Shown one piece after another: positions 17,879 through 27,114 of a stretch of 64,000 bases of DNA. The translations under genes and the position numbers were made by a program. The DNA is from Streptomyces xylophagus. GTDB taxonomy: Bacteria; Actinomycetota; Actinomycetes; Streptomycetales; Streptomycetaceae. The notes under the pieces were generated by a model, which was not told the DNA's origin, did no database searches, and was given only the letters and a program-made list of their open reading frames with translations. Location of the stretch: positions 124,001-188,000 of the forward strand of contig NZ_JNWO01000014.1 of assembly GCF_000716435.1 (NCBI RefSeq), read 5' to 3'. Every line of letters starts with the position of its first letter. Within the stretch, counting starts at the first letter, position 1.

Positions 17879-18928
17879 ATGCATTACATCAAGCTGGGCA
17901 TGACCGGCCTCGACGTATCCCCGATCGCGATCGGCGCGATGACCTACGGCGAGCCCGACCGCGGGCACCCCGTCTGGTCGAAGGGCGAAGAAGACGCGCG
18001 CCCGCTCATCAAGCACGCGCTGGAGGCGGGGATCAACTTCTTCGACACCGCGAACATGTACTCCAACGGTTCCAGCGAGGAGATCCTCGGCCGGGCGCTC
18101 AAGGACTTCGCCGACCGCGATGCCGTGGTGATCGCCACGAAACTGCGGCACCCCATGCGGCTGGGACCCAACGGACGGGGACTGTCGCGCAAGGCGGTCA
18201 TGACCGAGGTCGACCACTCGCTGCGCCGCCTCGGAACCGACTACATCGACCTCTACCAGATCCACCGCAACGACCACGCGACGCCGCTGGAGGAAACCCT
18301 CGAAGCCCTCAGCGACCTCGTCAAGGCGGGCAAGGTGCGCTATCTCGGCGCCTCGTCCATGCACGCGTGGGAGTTCGCCAAGGCGCTGCACCTGCAGAAG
18401 CTGAACGGCTGGGCACGGTTCGTGTCGATGCAGGACCACTACAACCTGCTCGCCCGCGAGGAGGAGCGGGAGATGATCCCGCTGTGCCTGGACGAAGGCG
18501 TCGGCACGATCATCTGGTCGCCGTTGGCCCGCGGTCGCCTCACCCGCGCGTGGGACGACGCCCGCTCGACGGTGCGCTCCGAGACGGACGGTGCCTACGC
18601 GGACCTGCTCTACTCGCCGGCCGAGGAGGCGTCCAACCGCGCGATCGTCGACGCGGTCGGGCAGGTCGCCGCCGCGCACGGCGTCAGCCGCGCACAGGTC
18701 GCGCTCGCCTGGCTGCGACGCCAGCCGGTCGTCACCGCGCCGCTGGTCGGCGCCGGCTCGGTCCGGCAGATCGACGAGGCTGTGGCTTCCCTCGACATCG
18801 AGCTCACCGACGACGAAGTGCGCGCCCTGGAGGCCCCGTACACGCCCCGGTACGACTGGCAGGGCGTCTCGGACGAAGCCGAGTTGGAGGCCATCCGCAG
18901 GCGCGTCCCCGGAATGGCTCTCGCATGA
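17879..18928 (+). CDS. Aldo/keto reductase
   Basis: 349 residues, ATG preceded by AAGGAG. The catalytic tetrad of the family is visible: Asp56 and Tyr61 (FFDTANMYSNG), Lys88 (VIATKL) and His129 (LYQIHR). The protein resembles the YghZ/Tas-like AKR group acting on aldehydes and ketones with NADPH. Its stop overlaps the start of the next gene (DUF998, ATGA), and an NAD-dependent epimerase/dehydratase follows 10 bp later, so the three form one operon under the TetR operators. Confidence 0.93.
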   Translation: MHYIKLGMTGLDVSPIAIGAMTYGEPDRGHPVWSKGEEDARPLIKHALEAGINFFDTANMYSNGSSEEILGRALKDFADRDAVVIATKLRHPMRLGPNGRGLSRKAVMTEVDHSLRRLGTDYIDLYQIHRNDHATPLEETLEALSDLVKAGKVRYLGASSMHAWEFAKALHLQKLNGWARFVSMQDHYNLLAREEEREMIPLCLDEGVGTIIWSPLARGRLTRAWDDARSTVRSETDGAYADLLYSPAEEASNRAIVDAVGQVAAAHGVSRAQVALAWLRRQPVVTAPLVGAGSVRQIDEAVASLDIELTDDEVRALEAPYTPRYDWQGVSDEAELEAIRRRVPGMALA

Positions 18929-19644
18929 ACACCATCGTCCGCTCCGGCGCTGCTGCGCGCGCCGGAGCCCTCTTCCTCCTTCTCGGCCCGCTCGTGTCCT
19001 GGGTCGCCGAGTTCGTCACCGCCGCCGCATGGCAGGACCCGCCGTACTCGCCCCTGTACAACTGGGTCAGCCACCTCGGCCTGACCGGTCCCCCACAGAC
19101 CGCGTTCGGACAGGTCGCCAACTCCCCCCTGGGCGCCGTCATGGACACAGGCTGGGTGATCTACGGCACCCTCTTGATCGTCGGCACGTTCCTCGTGTTC
19201 GACCCGCGCAAGGGCACCCGCCCGGTCAGCATCATGATCCTCGCTGTCCTCGCCGGCGTCGGGGTCTCGCTCGTCGGCATCTTCCAGGGCTCCAACGCCA
19301 ACGTCGACAACGGCCTGATCGCGTTCCACACCGTCGGCGCGCAGGGCGTCATGCTCGCCGGCAACATCATGGCGATCGTCGTCGGCGCCGGCGGAACCCG
19401 CATCGGTCTCACCAGGGGCCGGTCGGTCGCGAGCATCGCCCTCGGCACCGTCGGGCTGATCGCGTTCCCCCTCTTCATGGCCGACGTGTTCACCGGCTGG
19501 ATGTGGGACATCGGGCTGTTCGAGCGCGCCGTGATCTACCCGATCATGATCGGCCACGCCCTCCTCGGAAGCAGCGTGGCCGCCGCGCAACGGCATCGCG
19601 CGACGCACCCGCCGGCACCCCTTATTGCACGAGTCGAGAACTGA
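18925..19644 (+). CDS. DUF998 membrane protein
   Basis: 239 residues with six or so hydrophobic helices. Features fit the DUF998 family: an early LLLGPLVSWVAEFVTAAAW helix, YNWVSHLGL, a GSNANVDNGLIAFHTVGAQG segment with a conserved His, and a final helix before a polar tail. DUF998 proteins are polytopic and of unknown function. The start overlaps the stop of the aldo/keto reductase gene, so expression is probably coupled. Confidence 0.85.
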   Translation: MNTIVRSGAAARAGALFLLLGPLVSWVAEFVTAAAWQDPPYSPLYNWVSHLGLTGPPQTAFGQVANSPLGAVMDTGWVIYGTLLIVGTFLVFDPRKGTRPVSIMILAVLAGVGVSLVGIFQGSNANVDNGLIAFHTVGAQGVMLAGNIMAIVVGAGGTRIGLTRGRSVASIALGTVGLIAFPLFMADVFTGWMWDIGLFERAVIYPIMIGHALLGSSVAAAQRHRATHPPAPLIARVEN

Positions 19645-19654
19645 GGACAGACAG

Positions 19655-20677
19655 ATGACACAGGTACTGGTCACCGGCGGAACGGGATTCATCGGGAGCT
19701 GGTGCGTGACGGCGCTGCTCGACGCAGGGCACACCGTACGCACGACAGTTCGCGACCTGGGGCGTGAGCCGGCACTGCGCTCCTGGTTGCACGCGGCCAC
19801 ACAGTTCGACGACGACCGTCTCACGGTCGTACGCGCCGACCTCGAACACCCCGACGGCTGGGACACCGCTGTCGCCGACTGCGACTTCGTCCTCCACGTC
19901 GCCTCGCCGACCCTGCGCCACATGCCGGCGACCGACGACGAGTTGGTGGTCCCGGCACGCGAGGGCGTCCTGCGGGTGCTGCGCGCAGCCCGCGACGCCC
20001 GCGTACGCCGGGTCGTGCTGACAAGCGCCTTCGGTGCCATCGGGTTCGGGCACCCCCCGCGCTCGACCCCGTTCACCGAGGAGGACTGGACCGACGTGGA
20101 CAGCGGCATCCCGCCCTACCAGCGCTCCAAGACGCTCGCCGAGCGCGCCGCTTGGCAGTTCGTCCAGGAGGAGGGCGGTGGTCTGGAGCTGGCAGCGGTT
20201 CATCCCGTGGGGGTCCTCGGCCCGCTGCTCGGCCTGGACGACCCGCCGTCCCTGCGTCTTGTGCGCAGAATGCTCGAGGGACAGGTTCCTGCGTGCCCAC
20301 CCTTCGGGATGGGATTCGTCGACGTCCGCGACGTCGCGGATCTGCATCTGCGCGCGATGACCGATCCGGCAGCCGCCGGCGAACGCTTCCTGGCAATCGC
20401 CGGGCACAGTTTGCGCGTCGTCGACATCGCGCGCATTCTGCATGACCGCCTCGGCGAGCGCGCCGCGAAGGCCCCGACCCGTGAACTGCCCGTGTGGCTC
20501 GCACGCGCACTGGGCATCGTGAACCCCGAACTGCGACTGCTCAGGCACCAGTTGGGCCGCGATCTCGACGCCACGAGCGCCAAGGCGGAGAAGCTTCTCG
20601 GGTGGCGAGCGCGTCCCATCGAGGACACCATCGCTGACACCGCGGAGAGCCTCCTCGCCCACGGCATCGGGACATGA
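19655..20677 (+). CDS. NAD-dependent epimerase/dehydratase-like reductase (extended SDR)
   Basis: 340 residues from the ATG at 19655. The N-terminal Rossmann motif VTGGTGFIGSWCVTALLDAG, the SAFGAIGFG region and the catalytic YQRSKTLAE (Tyr, Lys) identify an extended SDR of the dihydroflavonol-4-reductase type (FR_SDR). These usually reduce aldehydes or ketones with NADPH. Third gene of the TetR-controlled operon, 10 bp after the DUF998 gene. Confidence 0.9.
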   Translation: MTQVLVTGGTGFIGSWCVTALLDAGHTVRTTVRDLGREPALRSWLHAATQFDDDRLTVVRADLEHPDGWDTAVADCDFVLHVASPTLRHMPATDDELVVPAREGVLRVLRAARDARVRRVVLTSAFGAIGFGHPPRSTPFTEEDWTDVDSGIPPYQRSKTLAERAAWQFVQEEGGGLELAAVHPVGVLGPLLGLDDPPSLRLVRRMLEGQVPACPPFGMGFVDVRDVADLHLRAMTDPAAAGERFLAIAGHSLRVVDIARILHDRLGERAAKAPTRELPVWLARALGIVNPELRLLRHQLGRDLDATSAKAEKLLGWRARPIEDTIADTAESLLAHGIGT

Positions 20678-20717
20678 CCGGCTCATGACTCCGTACGGAA
20701 GCCGGGAGGCGTCTCGG

Positions 20718-21632
20718 TCACGACCGTGTACGCCGTCGCTGTTCGGCCGTCACGTCCGGATGCGCGGCGGGTCGGGGAACGGTCAGGTCGAGCAGGAGCA
20801 TCGCGTCGTGGTCGGCGGTGCCAGGTTCGGCGGTGTAGACGCCGAGGCGCTGGCCGGGGGTGCCCTCAAGGTGCATGCTCTGACCGCTGAGGGTCAGGAT
20901 GCCGACCTCGGGGTGGTGGAACGTCTTCTGGATCTTCTTGCGGCCGACGACGTCGTAGCGCTCCCACAGCTTGGCGAAGTCGGGGCTCTTGAGCAGGAGT
21001 TCACCCACCAGGTGGGTGAGGTCGGGGGCGTCCGGGTCGATGCCGGACTGGGCGCGCAACCGGGCGACGCAGCCGCGGACCTGGTAGTCCCAGTCGGGGA
21101 ACAGCGTGGGCGCGGTCGGGTGCAGGAAGAGGTAGCGGGCGATGTTGCGTTGGCCGGCGGGCCAGTCGGAGAGGCCTGCGAACAGGGCGAGGCCGCCGGG
21201 GTTCCAGGCCAGCAGGTCCATGCTGCGGCTGATGACGTAGGCGGGGCTCGGGCGCAGCGTCTCCAGGACCAGCTTCAGGTGCGGGCTCACGGTGCGGCTC
21301 GGCGACGAGGGTTCGGGCGCGTACCGCGCGGCCCGGGTGGCGAGCTCGCGCAGGTGCTGGTGCTCGGCGTCGTCGAGACGCAGGGCACGGGCGAGAGCGT
21401 CGAGTACGGCCGGGCTGGGCCGGGTCTCCCTGCCGCGCTCCAGACGGACGTAGTAGTCGATGCTGATGCCGGAGAGCGTGGCCAGTTCCTCGCGGCGCAG
21501 ACCGGGGGTACGGCGCAGTCCGGTGCCCACGGTGAGGCCGACCTGGTCGGGGCTCGTCCGGGTGCGTCGCGCGCGCAGGAACCGGCCCAGCTCGCCGCCG
21601 TCGCCCCGGCCGGTGCTCTGCTCGGATGCCAT
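20718..21632 (-). CDS. XRE-family regulator, MmyB-like (copy 4)
   Basis: 304 residues from the ATG at 21632 ([13 protein letters not shown]). Helix-turn-helix with [25 protein letters not shown] and [12 protein letters not shown]; MmyB-like domain with [14 protein letters not shown] and [18 protein letters not shown]. It is divergent from an aldo/keto reductase gene, with element R4 (reverse orientation) in the gap. The likely regulated gene is that reductase. Confidence 0.92.
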   Translation of the reverse strand: MASEQSTGRGDGGELGRFLRARRTRTSPDQVGLTVGTGLRRTPGLRREELATLSGISIDYYVRLERGRETRPSPAVLDALARALRLDDAEHQHLRELATRAARYAPEPSSPSRTVSPHLKLVLETLRPSPAYVISRSMDLLAWNPGGLALFAGLSDWPAGQRNIARYLFLHPTAPTLFPDWDYQVRGCVARLRAQSGIDPDAPDLTHLVGELLLKSPDFAKLWERYDVVGRKKIQKTFHHPEVGILTLSGQSMHLEGTPGQRLGVYTAEPGTADHDAMLLLDLTVPRPAAHPDVTAEQRRRTRS

Positions 21633-21670
21633 GCCGCCAGTGTCACACCGCGCTGACCTGGGCGGCAGGC

Positions 21671-21729
21671 GCGTGGGAGGCCCTGTCATTACCCCGAACA
21701 CCGCTCCCCGGCACAACTCGACCTGCCAC
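21671..21729 (-). promoter_or_regulatory. 59-bp shared element, copy R4
   Basis: Reverse-oriented copy, 38 bp upstream of the XRE start at 21632 and 54 bp upstream of the divergent aldo/keto reductase start at 21784. On the minus strand it reads GTGGCAGGTCGAGTTGTGC, then GGGGAGCGGTGTTCGGGG and TGACAGGGCC. Its orientation relative to the XRE gene is the same as in R1 and R2. Confidence 0.75.
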
Positions 21730-21783
21730 TGGGGGCGCAGAGGAGGGATGCTCGAAGAACCCGCGAAAGGTAAGGAACGCCCC

Positions 21784-22635
21784 ATGCAGACCGTCACCCT
21801 CAACAACGGCGTCGAGATGCCGATCCTCGGTTTCGGCGTCTACCAGATCCCGCCGGAGCAGACCGAGCAGGCCGTCAGCGACGCCCTCGCCGCGGGCTAC
21901 CGACTGCTCGACACAGCTGCCGCCTACGGGAACGAGGAGGCCGTCGGCCGCGCGATCAAGAACAGTGGCGTCCCGCGCCAGGAGCTGTTCGTCACCACCA
22001 AGCTGTGGGTCCAGGACGCGCCTGCCGAGGAGAACACCAAGCGCGCCTTCGAGACGTCGCTGACCAAGCTCGGCCTAGACCATCTCGACCTGTACCTGAT
22101 GCACCAGCCCTTCGGTGACGTGTACGGCCAGTGGCGCGCCATGGAGGCCCTCAACCGCGCAGGCCGGGTCAAGGCGATCGGCGTCGCCAACTTCTACCCC
22201 GACCGGCTCCTCGACCTGGTCCTCAACAACGAGATCACCCCTGCGGTCAACCAGATCGAGACCCATCCGTTCTTCCAGCGCACCGCCGACCAGGAGCTCA
22301 TGCGCGAGCACGGGGTCCAGATCCAGTCGTGGGGCGGGTTCGCCGAGGGCAAGAACGACATCTTCACCCACCCGGTCCTGAGCGAGATCGGCGCGAAACA
22401 CGACAAGTCCGTGGCCCAGGTCGTACTCCGCTGGCTGACCCAGCGCGGCGTCGTCGCGATCCCCAAGTCGGTCCGTGCCGACCGCATGGCGGAGAACTTC
22501 GACATCTTCGACTTCGAGCTCACCGACGACCAGATGGCGGCCATCGCCACGCTGGAGACCGGGGCGACGCTGTTCTTCGACCACCACGACCCGGCGATGG
22601 TCAACTGGCTCAGCGCACGGCGACTGGACAGCTGA
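21784..22635 (+). CDS. Aldo/keto reductase (AKR5-like)
   Basis: 283 residues starting [21 protein letters not shown]. The tetrad Asp43 and Tyr48 ([11 protein letters not shown]), Lys73 (VTTKLW) and His107 (YLMHQP) is complete, and [10 protein letters not shown] plus AIPKSV match the AKR5/2,5-diketo-gluconate-reductase-like group. Soluble NADPH-dependent carbonyl reductase; substrate unknown. Divergent from XRE copy 4. Two hairpins follow before the next gene. Confidence 0.93.
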   Translation: MQTVTLNNGVEMPILGFGVYQIPPEQTEQAVSDALAAGYRLLDTAAAYGNEEAVGRAIKNSGVPRQELFVTTKLWVQDAPAEENTKRAFETSLTKLGLDHLDLYLMHQPFGDVYGQWRAMEALNRAGRVKAIGVANFYPDRLLDLVLNNEITPAVNQIETHPFFQRTADQELMREHGVQIQSWGGFAEGKNDIFTHPVLSEIGAKHDKSVAQVVLRWLTQRGVVAIPKSVRADRMAENFDIFDFELTDDQMAAIATLETGATLFFDHHDPAMVNWLSARRLDS

Positions 22636-22651
22636 GCCGGCAGACGGCAGC

Positions 22652-22680
22652 GGCCGCACGGGCACTCCTCCTGTGCGGCC
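22652..22680. terminator. Hairpin after aldo/keto reductase
   Basis: GGCCGCAC (22652-22659) pairs with GTGCGGCC (22673-22680) across a 13-base loop. It lies 17 bp after the stop at 22635 and has no T-run, which is common for actinomycete terminator-like hairpins. Confidence 0.5.
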
Positions 22681-22695
22681 CCCAGGCATCCGCCC

Positions 22696-22724
22696 GTGAG
22701 GGACACCTCCTCGGTGTCCCTCAC
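22696..22724. terminator. Second hairpin before NmrA-like gene
   Basis: An 11-bp perfect stem, GTGAGGGACAC (22696-22706) with GTGTCCCTCAC (22714-22724), and a 7-base loop. It ends 33 bp before the next start. It may be a second terminator or a leader structure of the downstream gene. Confidence 0.5.
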
Positions 22725-22757
22725 GACGGCACCCATCTCACGGACCAGGACCTCGCC

Positions 22758-23537
22758 GTGCCCACCGAGCAGAACATCACCGACGTACTCATGGTCGGCG
22801 CGACCGGCAGCATCGGACGGCTCGCCGTGCAGGCCGCACAACGGCATGGTCTGCGCCCCCGGGCACTGGTACGCGACGTACGGCGAGGCGAAAAACCGCT
22901 CCCCGGCGTCGAACTGGTGCAGGGCGACCTCGAGGATCCCGCTTCCCTGCAGGGTGCGGTCGGCGGAGCCGATGCGATCGTCCTCACCCACGGGTCCGAG
23001 CGCGACGGCCGACCGGACGCCCGGGCGCACGTCGACTACGGCGGCGTACGCAACATCCTGCAGGCCCTCGACGGCGCCCGGCCGCGCGTGGCACTGATGA
23101 CCTCCGTCCACGCCACGCGCAGCGACGTTCCCGGGGCCACCCCGTGGAAGCGGCGCTCCGAACGTCTCTTGCGGGCCGGCGGCGTGCCGTACACGATCGT
23201 CCGCCCCGGCGGGTTCGACCACGCCGGCCCTTCCCAACGCCGGCTCGTCCTGGAGCAGGACGGCACGGCCGACGGCGGGATCGCGCGCGGCCAGATCGCC
23301 GAGACGCTCGTACGCAGCCTGCTGACCGACACCGCACTCGGCAAGACGTTCGAGCTCATCGCCATCGAGGGGAACGAGCCGTCCGACTGGGCCGGACTCT
23401 TCGACGCCCTGAAGAACGACGAACACGGCTCCGTGGACGGCGTGCTGGACCCGGCCGACCTCCCCGTCGAAGCCGAACCGCGGGCAGTACGCGCGGATCT
23501 CGACACGGTCCGTTCCCTGAACGGAAGCAGTGGATGA
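22758..23537 (+). CDS. NAD(P)H-binding NmrA-like protein
   Basis: 259 residues if started at the GTG at 22758 (PTEQNITDVLMVGATGSIG); an ATG at 22792 is an alternative. The GATGSIG motif, LVQGDLEDPASLQGAVGGAD and VPYTIVRPGGFD segments are typical of atypical SDRs with NAD(P)H binding. Its stop overlaps the start of the flavodoxin gene (ATGA), so the two are coupled. Substrate unknown. Confidence 0.85.
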   Translation: MPTEQNITDVLMVGATGSIGRLAVQAAQRHGLRPRALVRDVRRGEKPLPGVELVQGDLEDPASLQGAVGGADAIVLTHGSERDGRPDARAHVDYGGVRNILQALDGARPRVALMTSVHATRSDVPGATPWKRRSERLLRAGGVPYTIVRPGGFDHAGPSQRRLVLEQDGTADGGIARGQIAETLVRSLLTDTALGKTFELIAIEGNEPSDWAGLFDALKNDEHGSVDGVLDPADLPVEAEPRAVRADLDTVRSLNGSSG

Positions 23538-24250
23538 CAGCGCGCGGACTCGGCACCGCGAAGAACAGACCCGCCACGTCGGGACGACGCACGCTCCTTC
23601 GTGGGGCACTTCTGGGAGGAGCCACCGCCATGACCGGCGTACAGATCACGGGCTGTTCCCCGTCGCAGCCGAGCGGGGCGGCGCCCGAGGCCAGTGAGCG
23701 AACCGGGGCGACGTCCTCGTCCGGGAAACGGATACTGCTGGCCTACTTCTCCCGGGCGGGCGAGAACTACTACAACGGCGGGCGTACCGACCTCAAGACC
23801 GGAAACACCGAGGTCCTCGCCCGCATGATCAGCGAGCACATCGAGTGCGACGTGCACCGCATCGAAGCCGCCGATGCCTACTCCGACGACTACGACGCGA
23901 CGGTCGCGCGCAACGTCCGCGAACAGGACGCCGACGCACGGCCGGCCATCGCCAACCCCCTGTCCTCGATCGACCGTTACGACGTGGTGTTGCTGGGCAG
24001 CCCCATCTGGAACGTCCGGGCGCCCATGATCATGTCGACCTTCGCCGAGAGCCACGACTTCCGCGGCAGGACGGTCCATCCGGTCACGACGTATGCGATG
24101 AGCGGACTGGGCACGACCGAGCGCGACTACGCGGCGATCTGCCCGGGCGCGACCATCGGGAAAGGACTCGCGGTGCGCGGCGAGGAAGTCGCGAAGGCCG
24201 ACGCCGAGGTCCGGTCGTGGCTGCGGCGCATCGGTGCTCTCCGGAATTGA
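23534..24250 (+). CDS. Exported flavodoxin-like lipoprotein (Tat signal)
   Basis: 238 residues. The N-terminus has a twin-arginine motif (SGRRTLLRG, residues 16-24), a hydrophobic stretch and a lipobox ending at Cys41 (QITGC), so it should be folded, exported by Tat and lipid-anchored outside the membrane. The mature part is flavodoxin-like: ILLAYFSRAGENYYNGG, TGNTEVLARMI and YDVVLLGSPIW. It probably carries FMN. Coupled to the preceding NmrA-like gene. An extracytoplasmic flavodoxin suggests cell-surface electron transfer, which is inference. Confidence 0.88.
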   Translation: MTARGLGTAKNRPATSGRRTLLRGALLGGATAMTGVQITGCSPSQPSGAAPEASERTGATSSSGKRILLAYFSRAGENYYNGGRTDLKTGNTEVLARMISEHIECDVHRIEAADAYSDDYDATVARNVREQDADARPAIANPLSSIDRYDVVLLGSPIWNVRAPMIMSTFAESHDFRGRTVHPVTTYAMSGLGTTERDYAAICPGATIGKGLAVRGEEVAKADAEVRSWLRRIGALRN

Positions 24251-24383
24251 CCTGTTCCCACGTCACGTCAGCGCGCGGGGCTCATCCTGATCGCGCCGCC
24301 AACTCCCCACGCACAGCGCCGACTTGACCGGTCCGTGCGGGTGAGGGAGAGGGGCGGTGGAGATCGTGGAGCGAGGTGGGCGG

Positions 24384-25745
24384 TCACAGTGCCGTGACGT
24401 CGGTGCGCCGGTTGTCCGGCTTGAACGGGAGTGTGGTGACCGTCGCCCGGATCTCCCGCTGCGGGGTGCCTGGTCGGCCCCACAGGACGGCGACCTCCGT
24501 GCCGGGCGTCGCGTGCGCGGGGTCGAGCACGCAGAGGGAGATCATCGCCCGCAGGGTCGGGCTCACGGTGCGGCCCGTGGCCACGCCCACCGGGTCGCCG
24601 GAGACCAGCACCTGGTCGAAGTGAGGACCGCGACCACGGGGCATCTCCATCTGGTCGGGCAGCTCGGCCTCGCTCAGGAGCGAGGTGAGGATGCCGGCCA
24701 CATCCTGCTCGCCCCAGCGCAGACCGACCAACTGGCGGGCGGGAACGCCACTTTCGGCGTCCCTGACGAGCGCATCCCGGCCGACGAAGTCGCGGTCGGG
24801 GACGCCCTTGCGGAATCCCCAGCCGAGTTCGCCCGGCTTGCGGAAGTAGTCGGTCACCCCGCCCGCCGGGACGAAACTGCCGGTCGGCACACCCTTGCGG
24901 AACTGCCTCGGCGCACCCGGCGTGAGGATCGACGCCGGCAGATAGTCGAGACCGTTGGTCGCGATCCCGGCCTCGATGTGCTGAACAGGCTGGGCCCGGA
25001 AGCCGAGTTGACGGATGCCGACGTCCTGCCCGCTCGCCACGACCGCCGCCCAGATCTCGTTGGCGTGCTCGGTCGGCCCGTGCAGCTCGTACCCGAGCTC
25101 GCCCGAGATCCCGGTGCGCAGGACCCGTACCGGCACCCCGTCGACCGTCGACATACGGCTGCGGCTGAAGCCGATGTCGCGGAGATCGTCCCCTGTCAGC
25201 TTCTCCAACGCGGCCAAGGACGCCGGTCCTTGGACGCCGAAGACGAAGCGGTCGGGGCTGACGTCGGTCGCCGCCGCGTCCCAACCGCCCTGGCTCAACT
25301 GCCACAGCAGCCAGTCGCAACTGCCCGCGGTGTAGAGGAACTCCTCGGGGCCGAGCCGGCACAGCACGCCCTCGGAGGCGATCCAGCCGTTCTCGTCCAG
25401 CTGCACATGGTGCTTGATCTGTCCGGTCTCGAAACGGGACAGGTCCCGCATCCCCAACCGGCTCAGGAAGGCGAGCGCCTGCGGGCCATGCACCCTCACC
25501 TTGTGCAGCGAAGTCCAGTCGCCGACGTAGCACGAGCCGACATGCGCGGCGCTCTCCTCGACCCAGTCCGTGTACTCCTCGGGGAGCAGGAGCTGCGCGA
25601 AGCGGCCGTAGGTGCCCCGCGTGTTGCCCTCGTCCTGAGCCGCGGCGGCCGGGCTGAACATCGCCGGCCGCTCGGTGATGAACGGTGCGTCGTGCAGTCT
25701 GAGGACCGCTTCATAGGTACTGCGCTGTTGTGCGACCAAGTCCAT
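24384..25745 (-). CDS. GcvT-fold aminomethyltransferase-like protein (putative THF-dependent demethylase, copy 1)
   Basis: 453 residues, ATG at 25745 preceded by GGAG (another ATG 12 bases upstream is less well placed). The fold is that of the T-protein/DMSP-demethylase/LigM group: folate-binding GcvT core with VRVLRTGISGELGYELHGP and a C-terminal beta-barrel with GTEVAVLWG. The other two copies share LigM's SHHM motif and a tyrosine in the RAY position; this one has FRAQ there and no SHH, so it is closer to classical GcvT and may use another methyl donor (N-methyl, S-methyl or an unusual O-methyl). No gcvH or gcvP is nearby, which argues against glycine cleavage. Operator site a lies 57 bp upstream. 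Confidence 0.8.
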   Translation of the reverse strand: MDLVAQQRSTYEAVLRLHDAPFITERPAMFSPAAAAQDEGNTRGTYGRFAQLLLPEEYTDWVEESAAHVGSCYVGDWTSLHKVRVHGPQALAFLSRLGMRDLSRFETGQIKHHVQLDENGWIASEGVLCRLGPEEFLYTAGSCDWLLWQLSQGGWDAAATDVSPDRFVFGVQGPASLAALEKLTGDDLRDIGFSRSRMSTVDGVPVRVLRTGISGELGYELHGPTEHANEIWAAVVASGQDVGIRQLGFRAQPVQHIEAGIATNGLDYLPASILTPGAPRQFRKGVPTGSFVPAGGVTDYFRKPGELGWGFRKGVPDRDFVGRDALVRDAESGVPARQLVGLRWGEQDVAGILTSLLSEAELPDQMEMPRGRGPHFDQVLVSGDPVGVATGRTVSPTLRAMISLCVLDPAHATPGTEVAVLWGRPGTPQREIRATVTTLPFKPDNRRTDVTAL

Positions 25746-25801
25746 TTCACACTCCATCGGGTGGACGGCGTCGTCCAGAGCGCCGCCGGGGCGCCGGCAC
25801 C

Positions 25802-25819
25802 GACTAGATCGATTAAGTC
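25802..25819. promoter_or_regulatory. LacI-type operator, site a
   Basis: GACTAGATCGATTAAGTC, an imperfect palindrome centred on CG, 57 bp upstream of the GcvT-like copy 1. One of seven related sites in the 24-48 kb island. Confidence 0.65.
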
Positions 25820-25920
25820 GGACGGTAACAGGCGGTTTCGGACGAGGCGAGAGTCGTGACGCACCGGTGATCGGTCCCACAGCGCAAGCAATGCGGAACT
25901 TCCGCGCAACGCCGGATGGT

Positions 25921-27045
25921 TCAGCGACGGAACCCCCGCCGTCGTACCGGCAGATGCAGCAGGTCCGTGCCCAGCACCGTCGACCCGCCGAAGGCCGCCC
26001 GGCGGGCGCTGTCGCGGAGCAGCCGTCGCCAGGTCGCGTCGGAGACCACCGTCTGCCGGCCCGGGCCCAGGTGGGTGGCGACCAGGGTTCCCGCGTCCGA
26101 CTCGGCGGCGATCCGGCCCAGTTGCGCCACGTCCGTATGGGTCGAGAGGATGTGGTCGATCAGTGCCTGGGGCAGGCCGAGGCTGGCGAGTCCCGCCGGG
26201 TAGAGGGCTTCGTGCACCAGGACGTCCGCCTGTGCCGCGAGCGTGATGATGTTCTGCGTCGGTGCGGTGTCGCCGGAGAAGACGACGCTGCCGTGGTCGG
26301 TGTCGAAGCGGTAGGCGTAGGCGGGGAACACCGCGCCGTGCGGGACGAGGACGGCGGTGACCTTCATGTCGTCGTTCTCCATGACGGTGAACGGTGCCAT
26401 GGCCGGTGCGGAGTTCGTCGCCGAGGCGCCGACGCCCGAGGGCGGGAGTACGTCGTGGACGTTGAGGAGGGTGGCCGGGTCGATGCCCGCGTGCTCGGTC
26501 ATGAAGAAGGTCGGTGAGGCCGCGTACGCCTGGCCGGCCAGCTTCGTCATCTCGACGGTGCCCGGCAGGAGCCCGGGGGCGCCGGTGACGGTCGAGGCGA
26601 TGCCGGCGGAGCCGGGGCCGTACACGTCGATCGCGGTCTGGAAGCCCTGGACGCCCGCGACGCCCGCCGACAGCATCGGGAACGAGTAGTAGTCGACGAT
26701 GTGGTCGGCGTGCAGGTGGGTCAGGAAGATCCCGGCCAGCGACGGCAGCGACAGTCCGGCGCGCAGATACTGCGTCACCGCTCCCCGTCCGCAGTCGATC
26801 ACATACGTCTTGCCGTTGACCGTCAGGGCCGACGAGATGCCGTACCGGGTCGCCAGGGGCGGCGGGCCGCCGTTGGTGCCGAGCAGCGTCACGGACAGAC
26901 CTGCTCCAGAGGACACGGAGCCGGTGTTCGTCACCGCCGCGGCCGGCTCGGTGGCGAGCAGTGGTACGGCGACAGCGGCGGCAGATGCGGCCATCGCGCC
27001 CAGCATCGTCCGGCGGGACGTCGGTTCACCCAAGGGTTCACACAT
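25921..27045 (-). CDS. Tat-exported MBL-fold metallo-hydrolase
   Basis: 374 residues starting MCEPLGEPTSRRTMLG. The Arg-Arg with a following Ala-rich stretch and AAA region (to about residue 37) is a Tat signal peptide. The mature enzyme has the metallo-beta-lactamase metal motif LTHLHADHIVDYY and later His/Asp residues (FSGDT, ATHLGPG), in the RNase Z/arylsulfatase-like MBL subgroup. It would act outside the membrane as a hydrolase, perhaps on an ester or lactone. It lies upstream of GcvT-like copy 1 on the same strand, with operator site a between them, and downstream of a LysR gene. Confidence 0.87.
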   Translation of the reverse strand: MCEPLGEPTSRRTMLGAMAASAAAVAVPLLATEPAAAVTNTGSVSSGAGLSVTLLGTNGGPPPLATRYGISSALTVNGKTYVIDCGRGAVTQYLRAGLSLPSLAGIFLTHLHADHIVDYYSFPMLSAGVAGVQGFQTAIDVYGPGSAGIASTVTGAPGLLPGTVEMTKLAGQAYAASPTFFMTEHAGIDPATLLNVHDVLPPSGVGASATNSAPAMAPFTVMENDDMKVTAVLVPHGAVFPAYAYRFDTDHGSVVFSGDTAPTQNIITLAAQADVLVHEALYPAGLASLGLPQALIDHILSTHTDVAQLGRIAAESDAGTLVATHLGPGRQTVVSDATWRRLLRDSARRAAFGGSTVLGTDLLHLPVRRRGFRR

Positions 27046-27114
27046 GGAGAGACAGCTCCTTCGCGGCTCGATTCGCGTTGCCACAGTGGCCACATCGAGC
27101 ACAGCTGTCCACCA

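Noticed and set aside
24357..25859. A 500-codon plus-strand frame over GcvT-like copy 1
   Set aside because: It is the antisense shadow of a gene with clear motifs and a ribosome site on the minus strand.
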